Part shown: one piece after another, positions 23,359 through 33,517 of the stretch
Layout of the letters: each line of letters begins with the position of its first letter
How positions within the stretch are numbered: the stretch's first letter is position 1
Assembly (NCBI RefSeq): GCF_014062315.1
Contig: NZ_JACGLT010000014.1
Location: 50,175 to 114,174, forward strand
Source of the DNA: Gelidibacter maritimus
GTDB taxonomy: Bacteria; Bacteroidota; Bacteroidia; Flavobacteriales; Flavobacteriaceae
DNA length: 64,000 nt
Direction: 5' to 3'
Made by a program: the position numbers and the translations under genes
The notes under the pieces: model-generated
Databases searched by the model: none
What the model was told of the DNA's origin: nothing
Seen by the model: the letters and a program-made list of their open reading frames with translations, nothing else

Positions 23359-24336
23359 CTACTTCTTCCTGTCAATCACATAATTGACCATAAGGAGCAA
23401 AGATGCTTTAAATTTAGATTCAGGATAGGCTTTTAAAAGTTGTAGGGCTTCGTCTTGAAATTCCAGCATTTTTGAAACGGCATAGTCCAAACCGCCTTTA
23501 TTTTTTACGAAGGCAATGACTTCCTTAACGCGTTTTCTATCCTTATTATGGTTTTTGACCGAATTGATCAACCAGGATTTTTCTTTTTTAGTAGAATTAT
23601 TAATGGCATAAATAAGTGGAAGGGTCATTTTACGCTCCTTGATATCAATGCCCGTTGGCTTTCCGATAGCTTCATTGCCATAGTCGAACAAGTCGTCTTT
23701 AATCTGAAATGCCATTCCGATGAGTTCTCCAAACTTACGCATGGATTCCACATCAGGCGAATTGGGTTTTACAGAAGCCGCACCAAGACTACAGCAGGCA
23801 GCAATGAGTGTGGCTGTCTTTTGCCGAATGATTTCATAGTACACATCCTCAGTGATGTCCAATTGACGCGCCTTTTCAATTTGCAACAACTCACCTTCGC
23901 TCATTTCCCTAACGGCTACGGAAATAATCTTAAGCAAATCAAAGTCGTTGTTATCAATGGAAAGCAGCAAGCCTTTAGACAGCAGATAATCGCCAATAAG
24001 CACGGCAATCTTGTTTTTCCATAAGGCATTGACCGAGAAAAAGCCCCGCCTTCTATTGCTGTCATCTACCACATCATCGTGCACCAAGGTAGCCGTGTGG
24101 ATCAGTTCTATAACCGCAGCACCTCTATAAGTCCGTTCGCTTACATTACCATTATTGACCATCTTGGCGACGAGAAATACAAACATAGGGCGCATTTGCT
24201 TGCCTTTTCTATTGACAATAAAGGTTGTAATCCGGTTTAAAAGCGCCACTTTAGAAGACATGGAAAGTAAGAACTTTTGTTCAAAAAGTTCCATTTCATA
24301 GGCTATGGGCTGCTTTATTTGTTCGTCAATTTTCAA
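23359..24336 (-). CDS. All-trans polyprenyl diphosphate synthase (IspB-like)
   Basis: A 325-residue trans-prenyltransferase that extends farnesyl or geranyl diphosphate with isopentenyl diphosphate, probably to make the menaquinone side chain. The first Asp-rich motif is VHDDVVDDSNRRRG (86-98) and the second is FQIKDDLFDYG (about 210-220), both binding magnesium and diphosphate. GKQMRPMFVFLVAK (45-58) carries the substrate Lys and Arg. Chain length cannot be read with certainty. It is 124 bp downstream of rlmN on the same strand. Confidence 0.9.
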   Translation of the reverse strand: MKIDEQIKQPIAYEMELFEQKFLLSMSSKVALLNRITTFIVNRKGKQMRPMFVFLVAKMVNNGNVSERTYRGAAVIELIHTATLVHDDVVDDSNRRRGFFSVNALWKNKIAVLIGDYLLSKGLLLSIDNNDFDLLKIISVAVREMSEGELLQIEKARQLDITEDVYYEIIRQKTATLIAACCSLGAASVKPNSPDVESMRKFGELIGMAFQIKDDLFDYGNEAIGKPTGIDIKERKMTLPLIYAINNSTKKEKSWLINSVKNHNKDRKRVKEVIAFVKNKGGLDYAVSKMLEFQDEALQLLKAYPESKFKASLLLMVNYVIDRKK

Positions 24337-24460
24337 ATGGAGGTCGTCATGCGAATTTCAATAACAAACGTACTAAAAATGGGAATGAAATACTATCTAA
24401 AATTTCAGAAAGCTAAGATTTATACAAGAATTATTACAAATAGAATGAGAAGTTGCTTTT

Positions 24461-25501
24461 TTAGGACTTATTTGCCAATTGTCCGCAAGCCGCATCAATA
24501 TCCTTGCCTCTTGATCGTCTTACCGTTACAGTGATATTATTTGCTTCCAACATGGCAATGTACATGTCTAGTGCAGCATTATCGGCCTGTTGGAATTCGC
24601 CATCATCAATGGGGTTATATTCAATCAAATTGACTTTACTGGGCGCAAATTTGCAGAATTGAATCAAGGCCTCCACATCTTTTTTTGTATCATTGATACC
24701 GTTCCACACCACGTATTCATAGGTGATGAGATGTTTTGTCTTTGCATACCAATGCTCTAAAGCCGCTCTTAAATCTGCCAATGGAAAGGTTGCATTAAAC
24801 GGCATAATCGAGGTTCTGATGTCATCAATGGCAGAGTGCAAAGAAACGGCAAGACCGAATTTGACTTCGTCATCGGCCATTTTTCTGATCATTTTAGGAA
24901 CTCCTGAAGTGGAGACCACAATGCGTTTAGGAGACATCCCCAAACCTTCAGGTGAGGTAATCTTATCAATAGCTTTCAACACGTTATTATAATTCATGAG
25001 CGGTTCTCCCATACCCATAAATACAATATTGGTCAAGGGCTTATTGAAATATAATCGACTTTGTTTATCAATGGCCACTACTTGATCAAAAATTTCATCA
25101 GGATTCAGGTTACGCATGCGCTTCAGACGCGAGGTAGCACAGAACTTGCAGTCGAGGCTACAACCAACTTGAGACGACACACAAGCGGTAGTCCGCTTCT
25201 TTGTGGGAATAAGCACAGACTCAACCACTAAACCGTCGTGCAAACGAACAGCGTTTTTAATGGTACCGTCATTACTGCGCTGCATCTGGTCCACTTCAAT
25301 ATGGTTGATGACAAAATTTTCCTCCAACATAAGTCGTGTCTGTTTGGAGATGTTGGTCATGTCCTCAAATTTATGGGCACCTTTGTTCCACAGCCATTCA
25401 TAGACCTGATTGCCTCTAAACTCTTTATCGCCTTGAGCGACGAAAAATTCTCGGAGCTGTTCTTTGGTTAATGCGCGTATGTCTTTTTTTATTGTTTCCA
25501 T
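24461..25501 (-). CDS. rlmN: RlmN: 23S rRNA A2503 / tRNA A37 C2-methyltransferase
   Basis: RlmN is a radical-SAM enzyme that methylates C2 of A2503 in 23S rRNA and A37 in some tRNAs. The 346-residue protein has the cluster-binding CSLDCKFC (Cys114, Cys118, Cys121), preceded by CVSSQVG. MGMGEPLMNYNNV follows, and the C-terminal VTVRRSRGKDIDAACGQL contains the second catalytic cysteine. Only one such gene is in the window. It lies between queA and the prenyltransferase. Confidence 0.95.
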   Translation of the reverse strand: METIKKDIRALTKEQLREFFVAQGDKEFRGNQVYEWLWNKGAHKFEDMTNISKQTRLMLEENFVINHIEVDQMQRSNDGTIKNAVRLHDGLVVESVLIPTKKRTTACVSSQVGCSLDCKFCATSRLKRMRNLNPDEIFDQVVAIDKQSRLYFNKPLTNIVFMGMGEPLMNYNNVLKAIDKITSPEGLGMSPKRIVVSTSGVPKMIRKMADDEVKFGLAVSLHSAIDDIRTSIMPFNATFPLADLRAALEHWYAKTKHLITYEYVVWNGINDTKKDVEALIQFCKFAPSKVNLIEYNPIDDGEFQQADNAALDMYIAMLEANNITVTVRRSRGKDIDAACGQLANKS

Positions 25502-25710
25502 TGCTGATGCAAAAATAATGAAAGGTTTGACGAATTGCGAAGAGGTCAGGGTATAATTTGAGAAAGTTCGGTCACAAGCCGTAATTGAGATTCAATTTGA
25601 AGATATAATTGAAGCTAAAACTGAGCTTGAAATCCGCAACTGAATTTGTCCTCTATTCTATCATAAGCTGATCGTGCCAACGGCTGATTGCTGACTGATG
25701 ATTGATGACT

Positions 25711-25742
25711 AAAAAAAAAGCCCATCCGAAGATGAGGCCTTA
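25711..25742 (-). terminator. Intrinsic terminator after queA
   Basis: On the minus strand AAGGCCTCATC, loop TTCG, GATGGGCTT forms a stem with one bulged base, followed by a run of nine T. It starts 17 bp beyond the queA stop. The TTCG tetraloop is typical of stable terminators. Confidence 0.8.
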
Positions 25743-25758
25743 TATATTGATTTGTCAA

Positions 25759-26808
25759 TTAAAGAATCAACATTGCGTCTCCATAAGTATAGAAACGGTA
25801 TTTTTCCTTAACAGCTTCATCATAAGCCCTTTTGATAAAATCATGACCAGCAAAAGCTGAGGCCATCATCAATAAGGTCGATTTTGGTGTATGGAAATTA
25901 GTAATCATACAGTTGGCGATGCTAAATTCATAAGGAGGAAAAATAAACTTATTGGTCCAGCCTGAAAACTCGTTCAGCGTGCCGCTTGACGACACAGAAC
26001 TTTCAATGGCTCTCATGGCCGTTGTACCTACAGCACAGACTCTTTTTTTCCGCGTTTTGGCATCATTCACAATGTCAGCAGCTTGTTGGGTAACAAAAGC
26101 TTCTTCACTGTCCATTTTATGTTTGGACAAATCTTCTACCTCTACTGGATTGAATGTCCCTAACCCAACGTGAAGGGTCACCTCAGCAAACTCAATGCCC
26201 TTAATTTCCAAACGCTTCAATAAATGTTTAGAGAAATGTAGACCGGCGGTTGGGGCAGCAACTGCACCTTCATTTTTAGCGAAAATAGTTTGGTAGCGCT
26301 CCTCATCTTCTGGCTCCACCTCTCTTTTGATATATTTAGGTAATGGTGTTTCTCCTAACATTGTTAATTTTTGACGGAACTCTTTATAAGATCCATCATA
26401 TAGAAAACGTAAGGTACGCCCTCTGGATGTGGTATTATCAATAACCTCAGCCACTAGAGTTTCATCATCACCAAAATACAATTTGTTACCAATTCGTATT
26501 TTTCGGGCTGGATCAACCAAAACATCCCATAAACGTTGTTCTTCATTAAGTTCTCTTAACAAAAAGACTTCAATTCTTGCTCCTGTTTTTTCCTTATTAC
26601 CGTATAAGCGGGCTGGAAAAACCTTGGTATTGTTTAAGATCATCACATCACCTTCATCAAAATAGTCTATGAGGTCCTTAAACATCTTGTGTTCAATGGT
26701 TTGTTTTTCTCTATTCAAAACCATCAATCGGGATTCATCTCTAATTTCTGATGGATGTTCAGCCAATAGTTCTTCAGGAAGTTTAAAATTAAAGTGGGAT
26801 AATTTCAT
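25759..26808 (-). CDS. queA: QueA: S-adenosylmethionine:tRNA ribosyltransferase-isomerase
   Basis: QueA transfers the ribosyl part of SAM to preQ1 in tRNA to give epoxyqueuosine. The 349-residue protein starts [19 protein letters not shown] and contains [27 protein letters not shown] and the strongly conserved [10 protein letters not shown] and [32 protein letters not shown] is near the C-terminus. It is the last gene before a strong terminator, following aroA. Confidence 0.95.
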   Translation of the reverse strand: MKLSHFNFKLPEELLAEHPSEIRDESRLMVLNREKQTIEHKMFKDLIDYFDEGDVMILNNTKVFPARLYGNKEKTGARIEVFLLRELNEEQRLWDVLVDPARKIRIGNKLYFGDDETLVAEVIDNTTSRGRTLRFLYDGSYKEFRQKLTMLGETPLPKYIKREVEPEDEERYQTIFAKNEGAVAAPTAGLHFSKHLLKRLEIKGIEFAEVTLHVGLGTFNPVEVEDLSKHKMDSEEAFVTQQAADIVNDAKTRKKRVCAVGTTAMRAIESSVSSSGTLNEFSGWTNKFIFPPYEFSIANCMITNFHTPKSTLLMMASAFAGHDFIKRAYDEAVKEKYRFYTYGDAMLIL

Positions 26809-26991
26809 GTATTTATATGTTTTTTAATGATCAGATCTGCCTGCCAACAGACCTCAAAAAGTACCCTTTTCTATATAATCGTTTGCTTTGAACTTAGTCA
26901 TAAGTGCGTCACATCGCGATTAGTATAGATTTTTTTGCAGGCTGCAAAGATACAACCTCAAACTAGGCCTTGTCAAGTAAATGACCGTTTA

Positions 26992-28263
26992 TTATTTTGT
27001 TATTTTAAATCCGACCTTTTCAAGATCTTCCCAAAAGCTAGGATAGGATTTTGAAACCACCATGGCATCCTCGATCCGCAAATTTATTTTAAGGCCTAAC
27101 GGGGCAAAAGCCATCGCCATTCTGTGGTCATGATAGGTGGCAATAATCTCGCCTAACCCTTGACTACGCTGACCTTGGCTTGCTGAACCAAACAACTGAT
27201 GCGCTTCTAATGACAAACTGTTTTCCGTGATGGATACTTTTGCGCCTAACTTTTCGAGCTCGGTTTTCAGAGCTACAAGCCGGTCGGTTTCTTTAATCTT
27301 TAAAGTATGCAAACCGGTTAAATGACAGCTTATTCCGAGTCCAAAACAGGTTACGGCTATCGTTTGGGCAATGTCTGGAGCATTTTTTAGATCGCAATCG
27401 ATAGGTTTTAGCTGGTATTCTTCTTTTTTTAATAGCGTGATGCTGTTGTTGTCAAATTTAGTCTCCACCCCAAAATCAGTATAGATATCGGATAATACGA
27501 TGTCGCCCTGCAAACTATTCTGTCTATAGGAAGATAAGGTGATTTCAGTTCCAACAGCACTTAACGCTACGATACTGTAAAAGTAAGATGCCGAAGACCA
27601 ATCACTTTCTACGGTTAACGGTGTTTGATCAGGACTTAAACTTTCAAGTGGACTTATTTTTATTTTATTATTCTCAAAATGGGTTTCTACCCCAATTTGA
27701 TTTAGTAAATCCAAGGTCATATTGATATAGGGAACGGAAGTAATCTCACCCTCTAAGGTCAATTCCAATCCGTTTTTCAATTTTGGGGCTATCAATAATA
27801 GCGCAGAAATATATTGACTGCTCACATTAGCTTTTAGAGACACTTTGTTATTTGACAGTAATTTTCCGTTAATTTTTAACGGCGGACAACCTTCAGTTTC
27901 CAAATAAGAGATATCGGCACCTAAGGTATTTAAGGCATCTACCAAAACCTGTATCGGCCGCTCTTTCATTCTTGCCGAACCAGTAATAGTGATTTCTCTT
28001 TCTTCTTGGGTCGCAAAAAAAGCAGTTAAAAATCGCATAGCTGTACCAGCATGAGAAATGTCGATATGGTTTGATGTTGATTTTAATGCAGCTTGCATTA
28101 CTTTTGAATCATCAGAATTGGAGATGTTTTCAATTTTTATTTCAGGATAGAGGGCTTGCAACAATAACAGTCTATTCGACTCACTTTTTGAACCTGTAAT
28201 AACAATTTTTGGGGGATTTTCTACAACGGCAGATTTATGAAGGGCTAACAACATTGGACTCAC
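26992..28263 (-). CDS. aroA: AroA: 3-phosphoshikimate 1-carboxyvinyltransferase (EPSP synthase)
   Basis: EPSP synthase joins phosphoenolpyruvate to shikimate 3-phosphate in the shikimate pathway. The 423-residue protein has ITGSKSESNRLLLLQALYP (substrate-binding Lys-Ser-x-Ser-x-Arg), HAGTAMRFLTAFFA, SVPYINMTLDLL, and ATYHDHRMAMAFAPLGL near the C-terminus. In place of the usual GNAGTAxRF of class I enzymes it has SHAGTAMRF. ATG 28254 (MLLALHKS) is an alternative start. The gene is separated from the phe/tyr operon, about 8 kb away, that uses its product after chorismate synthesis. Confidence 0.93.
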   Translation of the reverse strand: MSPMLLALHKSAVVENPPKIVITGSKSESNRLLLLQALYPEIKIENISNSDDSKVMQAALKSTSNHIDISHAGTAMRFLTAFFATQEEREITITGSARMKERPIQVLVDALNTLGADISYLETEGCPPLKINGKLLSNNKVSLKANVSSQYISALLLIAPKLKNGLELTLEGEITSVPYINMTLDLLNQIGVETHFENNKIKISPLESLSPDQTPLTVESDWSSASYFYSIVALSAVGTEITLSSYRQNSLQGDIVLSDIYTDFGVETKFDNNSITLLKKEEYQLKPIDCDLKNAPDIAQTIAVTCFGLGISCHLTGLHTLKIKETDRLVALKTELEKLGAKVSITENSLSLEAHQLFGSASQGQRSQGLGEIIATYHDHRMAMAFAPLGLKINLRIEDAMVVSKSYPSFWEDLEKVGFKITK

Positions 28264-28653
28264 GATTTACGAAATTTGATTTTTGATTTTTGATTTACAC
28301 CTACCAATTCGCAACATTTGCGGAGGCGGGATTTGCAATTTTACGAAAATAGAAAAGCTATTCCATAAAGCGACATAAAGACACACGAAGTTTTATAAAG
28401 ATTTGACGATTGACGGTCTTTGATCTTCACCTGCCGATCTCTATCTTCTGAAAAGACACGTTCACAATTGTCGAAAGTTAAATAGCTAATTGAGAAAGGG
28501 ATAGAAAGAAGTATGAAGTTTCATAAGAAATTGTGGATTTTTAATTGATTGTTTAGGATTAGGCCTACGCTCTCGCAGCACTTGTGTAGGCGTAATATAT
28601 GAAATTAAATAAGTTAGGCTACCTCAATACCTTTGAACTCTGAACCTAAAAAA
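28264..28653. other. 390-bp spacer between aroA and the MazG-like gene
   Basis: No open frame of note was found. It contains TTGATTTTTGATTTTTGATTT-type word repeats at 28275-28300 and a weak hairpin with arms GCCTAC (28563-28568) and GTAGGC (28586-28591). No exact TAnnTTTG box was seen for aroA. Confidence 0.5.
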
Positions 28654-28980
28654 TCATTTCAATTTCTCATTCCCGTGATGCCTATCATGATCTCGTTTTG
28701 TTTTTTTATCCATTTTTTTATCAAAAGCGGCTTGAAGATCAATCCCTGTTTGATTGGCCAGACACAACACCACGAAAACAACATCGGCTAACTCCTCACC
28801 TAAATCTTTGTCCTTATCACTTTCCTTTTCACTCTGTTCGCCATAACGTCGCGCAATAATTCTTGCTACTTCACCCACCTCTTCAGTAAGCTGCGCCATA
28901 TTGGTTAACTCATTAAAATAACGGACACCATGGGTTTTGATCCACTCATCTACTGTTTTTTGTGAATTTTTAAGTTTCAT
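28654..28980 (-). CDS. MazG-like nucleotide pyrophosphohydrolase
   Basis: A single MazG-type domain of 108 residues. Members hydrolyse nucleoside triphosphates to monophosphates, often clearing aberrant dNTPs. The metal-binding helices are seen as LTEEVGEVARIIARRYG and DLGEELADVVFVVLCLA, giving the EExxE...ExxxD pattern. The C-terminus is highly charged. The start is one base after the stop of the upstream DUF3857 gene, so it is in that operon. The preferred nucleotide is unknown. Confidence 0.88.
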   Translation of the reverse strand: MKLKNSQKTVDEWIKTHGVRYFNELTNMAQLTEEVGEVARIIARRYGEQSEKESDKDKDLGEELADVVFVVLCLANQTGIDLQAAFDKKMDKKTKRDHDRHHGNEKLK

Positions 28981-28981
28981 T

Positions 28982-30988
28982 TTATATTTTTTTAAGCACT
29001 ACTTTTTCTGTTTGCTTTTCTGTCATAAGTTGATAGAATTGCTTAAAATCATCATATTCATTCGGGAGAATAAATGATTTGTTCAAATCTAAAGTAACCA
29101 AAAATTGCAACACATTCCCATTAACCTTCGTAATATACTTAAACTCGCCGCCATCATCGAGAAATTTTACAACGGAACTCTCTGGCAATGATTCTACAAC
29201 ATACCCTTCAGGAACCATCATATTAATGGTGAATCTATCGTTAAACGCATACACAAAATCAATTGGGTATTCCCTTTTATCTGCCTTGAATGGATTTTCT
29301 TTTGGTGAGAAAAACAGCATTGGGGATAAGAATATTTTATCACCTATTTGCTCTATCGCACTCTTCAAATTATAATCATAAACATACTTTATCGGATTAT
29401 CAACAACATCCATATCAGTGATTTCATAATCCGACACTTCAATTTCGCCTTTATCCTTTTCAATAGCCAACAGTTTTTCCTCAGCATTATAATTTTGGTA
29501 TTTGCTTCTAAAGTTCTTAGCAGCAAAGGAGGTCATTTGAGCTCTTACCTTGCCGTCAATTGAGAAATCATCATTAATTTTTGCATTCATGAATATGTTT
29601 TCTTTGACAACCTCCTTTGGCTTTAGGTCATACCAAGTTGAACTGCCTGCTTCTCTAATGATTCTACCCTGCCAGTTAATTGCTCTAACAGGAAGCACAT
29701 TGGGTGTTGCGAATTTATCCGTGGCATCCAAAAGAATGACATCATTGTGAACCTCAACTGCAGCAACTACATAATTAAAACCGCCAGTAGCAGGGAATAA
29801 CGGAATATCATTACTTCTTGTACTGATCAACATCGGATTGGCATTTATGTTGGCATAACGCAACATGGCAGTGAGCATTAAGTTGATATCGGCTACATTA
29901 CCAACTCCTTCTTTGTAAGCTTTTTTTACGCCATTATCTGTGGTGTATCCATTATAATCATTCCACTTAACTTTGGATTTTACAAAATCATAAATGCGAC
30001 TAATTTTTTCGGAATCATTGGCGGCACCTTCAATCAATGCAGAAATATCCTTTTCAAAATAATTGGACTGTTTTAATTGGGACCCAAAGTTGCTGTCTTC
30101 ATAAATGGTTTTGGTTACCTCATCCCAAGTAGAAGCATAATTTGTAATTAGACCTCCAGGATCTTTAGAAAACGCATACTCCCAAATTAATTTTGTTCTG
30201 TAAGTATTTAGATTACTAACATAATTTTCATTTTTAAGTGCGGGAATATTTGACAGTTTTATTTCCGTTTTATTCTCTTTAAACTCCCATTTCTGCTGAG
30301 AAAAACTTGTTGAGCTAACCTTCTTGACCACTCTAGTTTTCGTCTGAATATGTTCAGCCCTGTTCACTTGAGACTCATTGATTTTTGGAATATAAACCGC
30401 TCTCGGATTCACATACTTGTTAAAATTATAAAACTCTGGAATCCTGACATACATATCCAATTCTTTAATCGGAATGCTATATTGCAGGTTGATATCACGA
30501 ATACTTATGTACGGCGATGTAATTTTATATTCAAATTCTATGACGCATCCATCTTGAATGTTTGGCATGGTAAACTTTGAAGTTTTCCAATATTTATTGG
30601 TTTTCTCTTCAAACATGCCGTCTTTTTTCAACTTGGTTCGTTCTATTTTTCCGTTCTCCAGCGTGTGCGTAAACGCCTTTAGGTTAATGACCGCTTCTCC
30701 TTTTTTGCCATCATCCCGCAATGCAACTTCTTCTGTAGCCCAATCATAACCATCTTTATTGTAAATTTTTATACGTTTATATACTTCTGTAACCTGAACA
30801 AACCCTTCATTTTGAACATAATTGTAATAGGTTTTTTGATTTAAATATAAAATGGCGGCATTGGCTTCAGGATCTTCCGGGTAAGCGGTTTCTTGTAGTT
30901 CATCTTTTGACACTTTCCCAAATCTATAATCTTGGGCATTGGTCCAATTAAAAGCAATGAACATAAATAGGTAGGTAATTTTTTTCAT
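28982..30988 (-). CDS. DUF3857/transglutaminase-like protein lacking catalytic Cys and His
   Basis: A secreted or periplasmic protein of 668 residues with a signal peptide (1 to about 18, ending WTNA). Residues about 55-230 match DUF3857 and about 320-430 a transglutaminase-like fold. The catalytic Cys position is Val365 (GVGNVADINLML) and the His position is Tyr406 (GGFNYVVAAVEV), while Asp421 (LLDATDK) remains. The active paralogue next door has Cys and His at those sites. This copy is probably a non-enzymatic partner or binding protein. It follows its paralogue by 4 bp. Function is unknown. Confidence 0.85.
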   Translation of the reverse strand: MKKITYLFMFIAFNWTNAQDYRFGKVSKDELQETAYPEDPEANAAILYLNQKTYYNYVQNEGFVQVTEVYKRIKIYNKDGYDWATEEVALRDDGKKGEAVINLKAFTHTLENGKIERTKLKKDGMFEEKTNKYWKTSKFTMPNIQDGCVIEFEYKITSPYISIRDINLQYSIPIKELDMYVRIPEFYNFNKYVNPRAVYIPKINESQVNRAEHIQTKTRVVKKVSSTSFSQQKWEFKENKTEIKLSNIPALKNENYVSNLNTYRTKLIWEYAFSKDPGGLITNYASTWDEVTKTIYEDSNFGSQLKQSNYFEKDISALIEGAANDSEKISRIYDFVKSKVKWNDYNGYTTDNGVKKAYKEGVGNVADINLMLTAMLRYANINANPMLISTRSNDIPLFPATGGFNYVVAAVEVHNDVILLDATDKFATPNVLPVRAINWQGRIIREAGSSTWYDLKPKEVVKENIFMNAKINDDFSIDGKVRAQMTSFAAKNFRSKYQNYNAEEKLLAIEKDKGEIEVSDYEITDMDVVDNPIKYVYDYNLKSAIEQIGDKIFLSPMLFFSPKENPFKADKREYPIDFVYAFNDRFTINMMVPEGYVVESLPESSVVKFLDDGGEFKYITKVNGNVLQFLVTLDLNKSFILPNEYDDFKQFYQLMTEKQTEKVVLKKI

Positions 30989-30992
30989 GGGG

Positions 30993-32912
30993 CTATGATT
31001 TTTTTATAAGTATAATGCGTGCTTGATCTTGTTTAGCTACTTTTAAGTAAAAGTTTCTGAATTCGTCATAATCCTCCTTGGCATAATCACCTTTGTTCAA
31101 AATAAAACTGCGTTTGAACACTAGGCTATGATCATCGTTTTCAGTAATTGTATAACTGTATTTACCGAATTTGTTTTCAATAAGAACGTCATTTTGTAGC
31201 GCTTCAACCTGATAATTTTCTGGAATCGAAATTACATATTCATCGGTATCATAAAAGCCACGCTGTATCTTAAATGGTAGTTTTCTGTCTCTATACCGCG
31301 TTGGAACATTAGAAAGTACATTGAACAAATTGGGACTCAGCAACAATCGATCGCCGGTTTTTGACGCATATTTGGCTGCGGTCAACTCAATGTTTTCAGA
31401 AAATTTTATGGTTTCTTTATCGTTTTTGTAGTTCATGGATACGACATCAACATTATTGATGTGGCTCCAATAACCCTTATAATAAAGAGTTTGATTTTTT
31501 AAGGCACTATTCTGAATCCCCTCGCGATGCCCGTATTGGGTCCCGTAGGAATTTAAACCGATTTTAGCTTCTATATCGCCATCTTCAGTTAAGACGATAT
31601 CTGCTTTGGTTGCCAATAGATTTTCAGTAGCAGTATAAATCTTGGTGCGGACAATCTCACCTCCATCAGGCCTAATCACAAACACATTTCTATCGTCAGT
31701 AAAATTGGCATTATACCCAAATGGCGAAGTCTGACTTGTACACTCTAACCAGACATCCTTTCCTTGATGGGGCAGATTTAAAATAACATGATTTGATTGC
31801 CCAAGAAAAGAGGCAAAATCCTCATTGATATCTACAAGGTTGTTTGGAGATGCATAGACTCTTGTATAATACGATTCAACCCCAACAAGGTCCAGTAAGG
31901 CTTTGGTGTAGTTTGTAAGACCTTTACAATCGCCATATTTCACCTCATCAACCTTAAGAGCATCAATAGGCTGAATACCTCCAATGCCTTCCTGAACACT
32001 GATATACCTCGTGTTATCTTGCACATACTTATATACTACTTTAGCTTTATCAATCGGGTCATCAAGTCCTGCCACCAAACTCAAAATTTCGTTCTTGGTT
32101 TTTTCAGAAACTTGCGTTCTTCCTATCAACAATTGCTCATGCATCCATTTTCCTAAACCTTCCCAGCTATTTGAATTGCCAACATACCCTTCATAGGAGA
32201 AGTTTTTTAAGTTGAGCATAGCGTAGGGCGTCATATCCTTAAGATTAGGGCTGTAAGCTTCATAAACGATAGCTTTCAGGTTCTTGGCTTCGTAGTGAAT
32301 CTCTCCTGGCTTGGATTGATTGATTACGCCAAACACCTCAAAATTGATTTCATATTTATTCAATTCGTTGGCGGGGTCATAGCGAAACACGTAGCGGCTG
32401 TACTCGGTACTTGTTGAAAATCCTTCTATAGGCCGCCAGCGTCGGATATAGGCTGTATAATTGTATTCAACTTCTGTATCAAAAACTACAGTATAAGGAT
32501 AATCCGTGGGCGTGTATTTTAGGTATTTAACCCGACTGTCAGAATAAAGTGTACCGCCATCAACGGCGCTGACATCTTCAAAATCTTTCTTCTTGATTCT
32601 TTTAATTTCTTTTCCATCACTGTTATAGATGCGTGCTTCCATTTTTTTGATGGATACAGCTTTATCGTAACCTAACGAGGCATCTACCTTAGCGTTTCCC
32701 GAAGAATTCAAAATGGTGACAATCCGTTTGTTGGTATGCAGCATTTTATTGGGTGACTTGACTTCAATATAGGAGTCGTCCCATCTTACAACGGCATTGG
32801 CATTTTCTACTAAGTTTATAGGAATGGTGTGGGAGTTCAATAGTTTATCCTCCTGCGAAAAACAGAATATAGGAAAGACCAGAACAACAATTAAGCGGTA
32901 AATTTTGATCAT
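30993..32912 (-). CDS. DUF3857 and transglutaminase-like domain protein with intact triad
   Basis: A 639-residue exported protein with signal peptide MIKIYRLIVVLVFPIFCFS. It has DUF3857 at about residues 50-220 and a transglutaminase-like domain at about 280-400. The likely catalytic residues are Cys329 (KYGDCKGLTNYTKALL), His375 (SNHVILNL) and Glu390 in VWLECTSQ, the place often held by Asp. The C-terminal 200 residues are beta-rich. Substrates are not known; members are common in Bacteroidota envelopes. It lies upstream of its degenerate paralogue, and dtd is 53 bp further upstream on the same strand. Confidence 0.87.
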   Translation of the reverse strand: MIKIYRLIVVLVFPIFCFSQEDKLLNSHTIPINLVENANAVVRWDDSYIEVKSPNKMLHTNKRIVTILNSSGNAKVDASLGYDKAVSIKKMEARIYNSDGKEIKRIKKKDFEDVSAVDGGTLYSDSRVKYLKYTPTDYPYTVVFDTEVEYNYTAYIRRWRPIEGFSTSTEYSRYVFRYDPANELNKYEINFEVFGVINQSKPGEIHYEAKNLKAIVYEAYSPNLKDMTPYAMLNLKNFSYEGYVGNSNSWEGLGKWMHEQLLIGRTQVSEKTKNEILSLVAGLDDPIDKAKVVYKYVQDNTRYISVQEGIGGIQPIDALKVDEVKYGDCKGLTNYTKALLDLVGVESYYTRVYASPNNLVDINEDFASFLGQSNHVILNLPHQGKDVWLECTSQTSPFGYNANFTDDRNVFVIRPDGGEIVRTKIYTATENLLATKADIVLTEDGDIEAKIGLNSYGTQYGHREGIQNSALKNQTLYYKGYWSHINNVDVVSMNYKNDKETIKFSENIELTAAKYASKTGDRLLLSPNLFNVLSNVPTRYRDRKLPFKIQRGFYDTDEYVISIPENYQVEALQNDVLIENKFGKYSYTITENDDHSLVFKRSFILNKGDYAKEDYDEFRNFYLKVAKQDQARIILIKKS

Positions 32913-32965
32913 GTAGGGGCATGTTATACTGCTAAAGTAACCCTTTTAATCAAATATCAAAATGA

Positions 32966-33418
32966 TTATTCAACATTCTTGGAGTCTATAATGATGGTTA
33001 CAGGACCGTCATTTATGAGCTCAACTTGCATATCTGCCCCAAATTGGCCAGTTTGAATTGTCTTGTTGAGTGCTTCTTCCAATCGTTTTACAAAACCTTC
33101 GTATAAAGGTATTGCAACATTAGGTTTTGCCGCTTTAATATAACTGGGTCTGTTGCCTTTTTTTGTAGACGCGTGGAGCGTAAACTGGCTCACAACAATA
33201 GCGTCTCCTTCAATATCAATGAGCGAACGGTTCATGACGCCATTTTCATCTGAAAAAATTCGAAGATTGGCGATTTTTCTGGTCAACCATTCAATGTCTT
33301 CTTGTGAATCTTCAGCAACGATTCCCAACAAAATAAGCAATCCCGATTCTATTGAGGCCACTTTTTCATTATTAATGGTGACACTAGCTTGTGAAACTCT
33401 TTGAATGACTGCTTTCAT
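32966..33418 (-). CDS. dtd: D-aminoacyl-tRNA deacylase
   Basis: Dtd removes D-amino acids and glycine mischarged on tRNA. The 150-residue protein starts MKAVIQRVSQASVTINNEKVASIESGLLILLGI and has the two active-site motifs SQFTL (VVSQFTLHASTKKGNRPSY) and GPVT (INDGPVTIIIDS), the latter carrying the cross-subunit Gly-cisPro. It follows rsgA by about 100 bp. The assignment is unambiguous. Confidence 0.95.
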   Translation of the reverse strand: MKAVIQRVSQASVTINNEKVASIESGLLILLGIVAEDSQEDIEWLTRKIANLRIFSDENGVMNRSLIDIEGDAIVVSQFTLHASTKKGNRPSYIKAAKPNVAIPLYEGFVKRLEEALNKTIQTGQFGADMQVELINDGPVTIIIDSKNVE

Positions 33419-33517
33419 GATAATCTATATTCTTGAGAGTGGTTTTAACGGTTGATTTGATTCTGGTATGTTTACTACCGACTGCTGACTGAAGACTGCC
33501 AACTGAAGACTGAACAC

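Noticed and set aside
28561..28592. Terminator after the MazG-like gene
   Set aside because: The GCCTAC/GTAGGC arms form a six-base stem with a long loop and no T-run on the minus strand.
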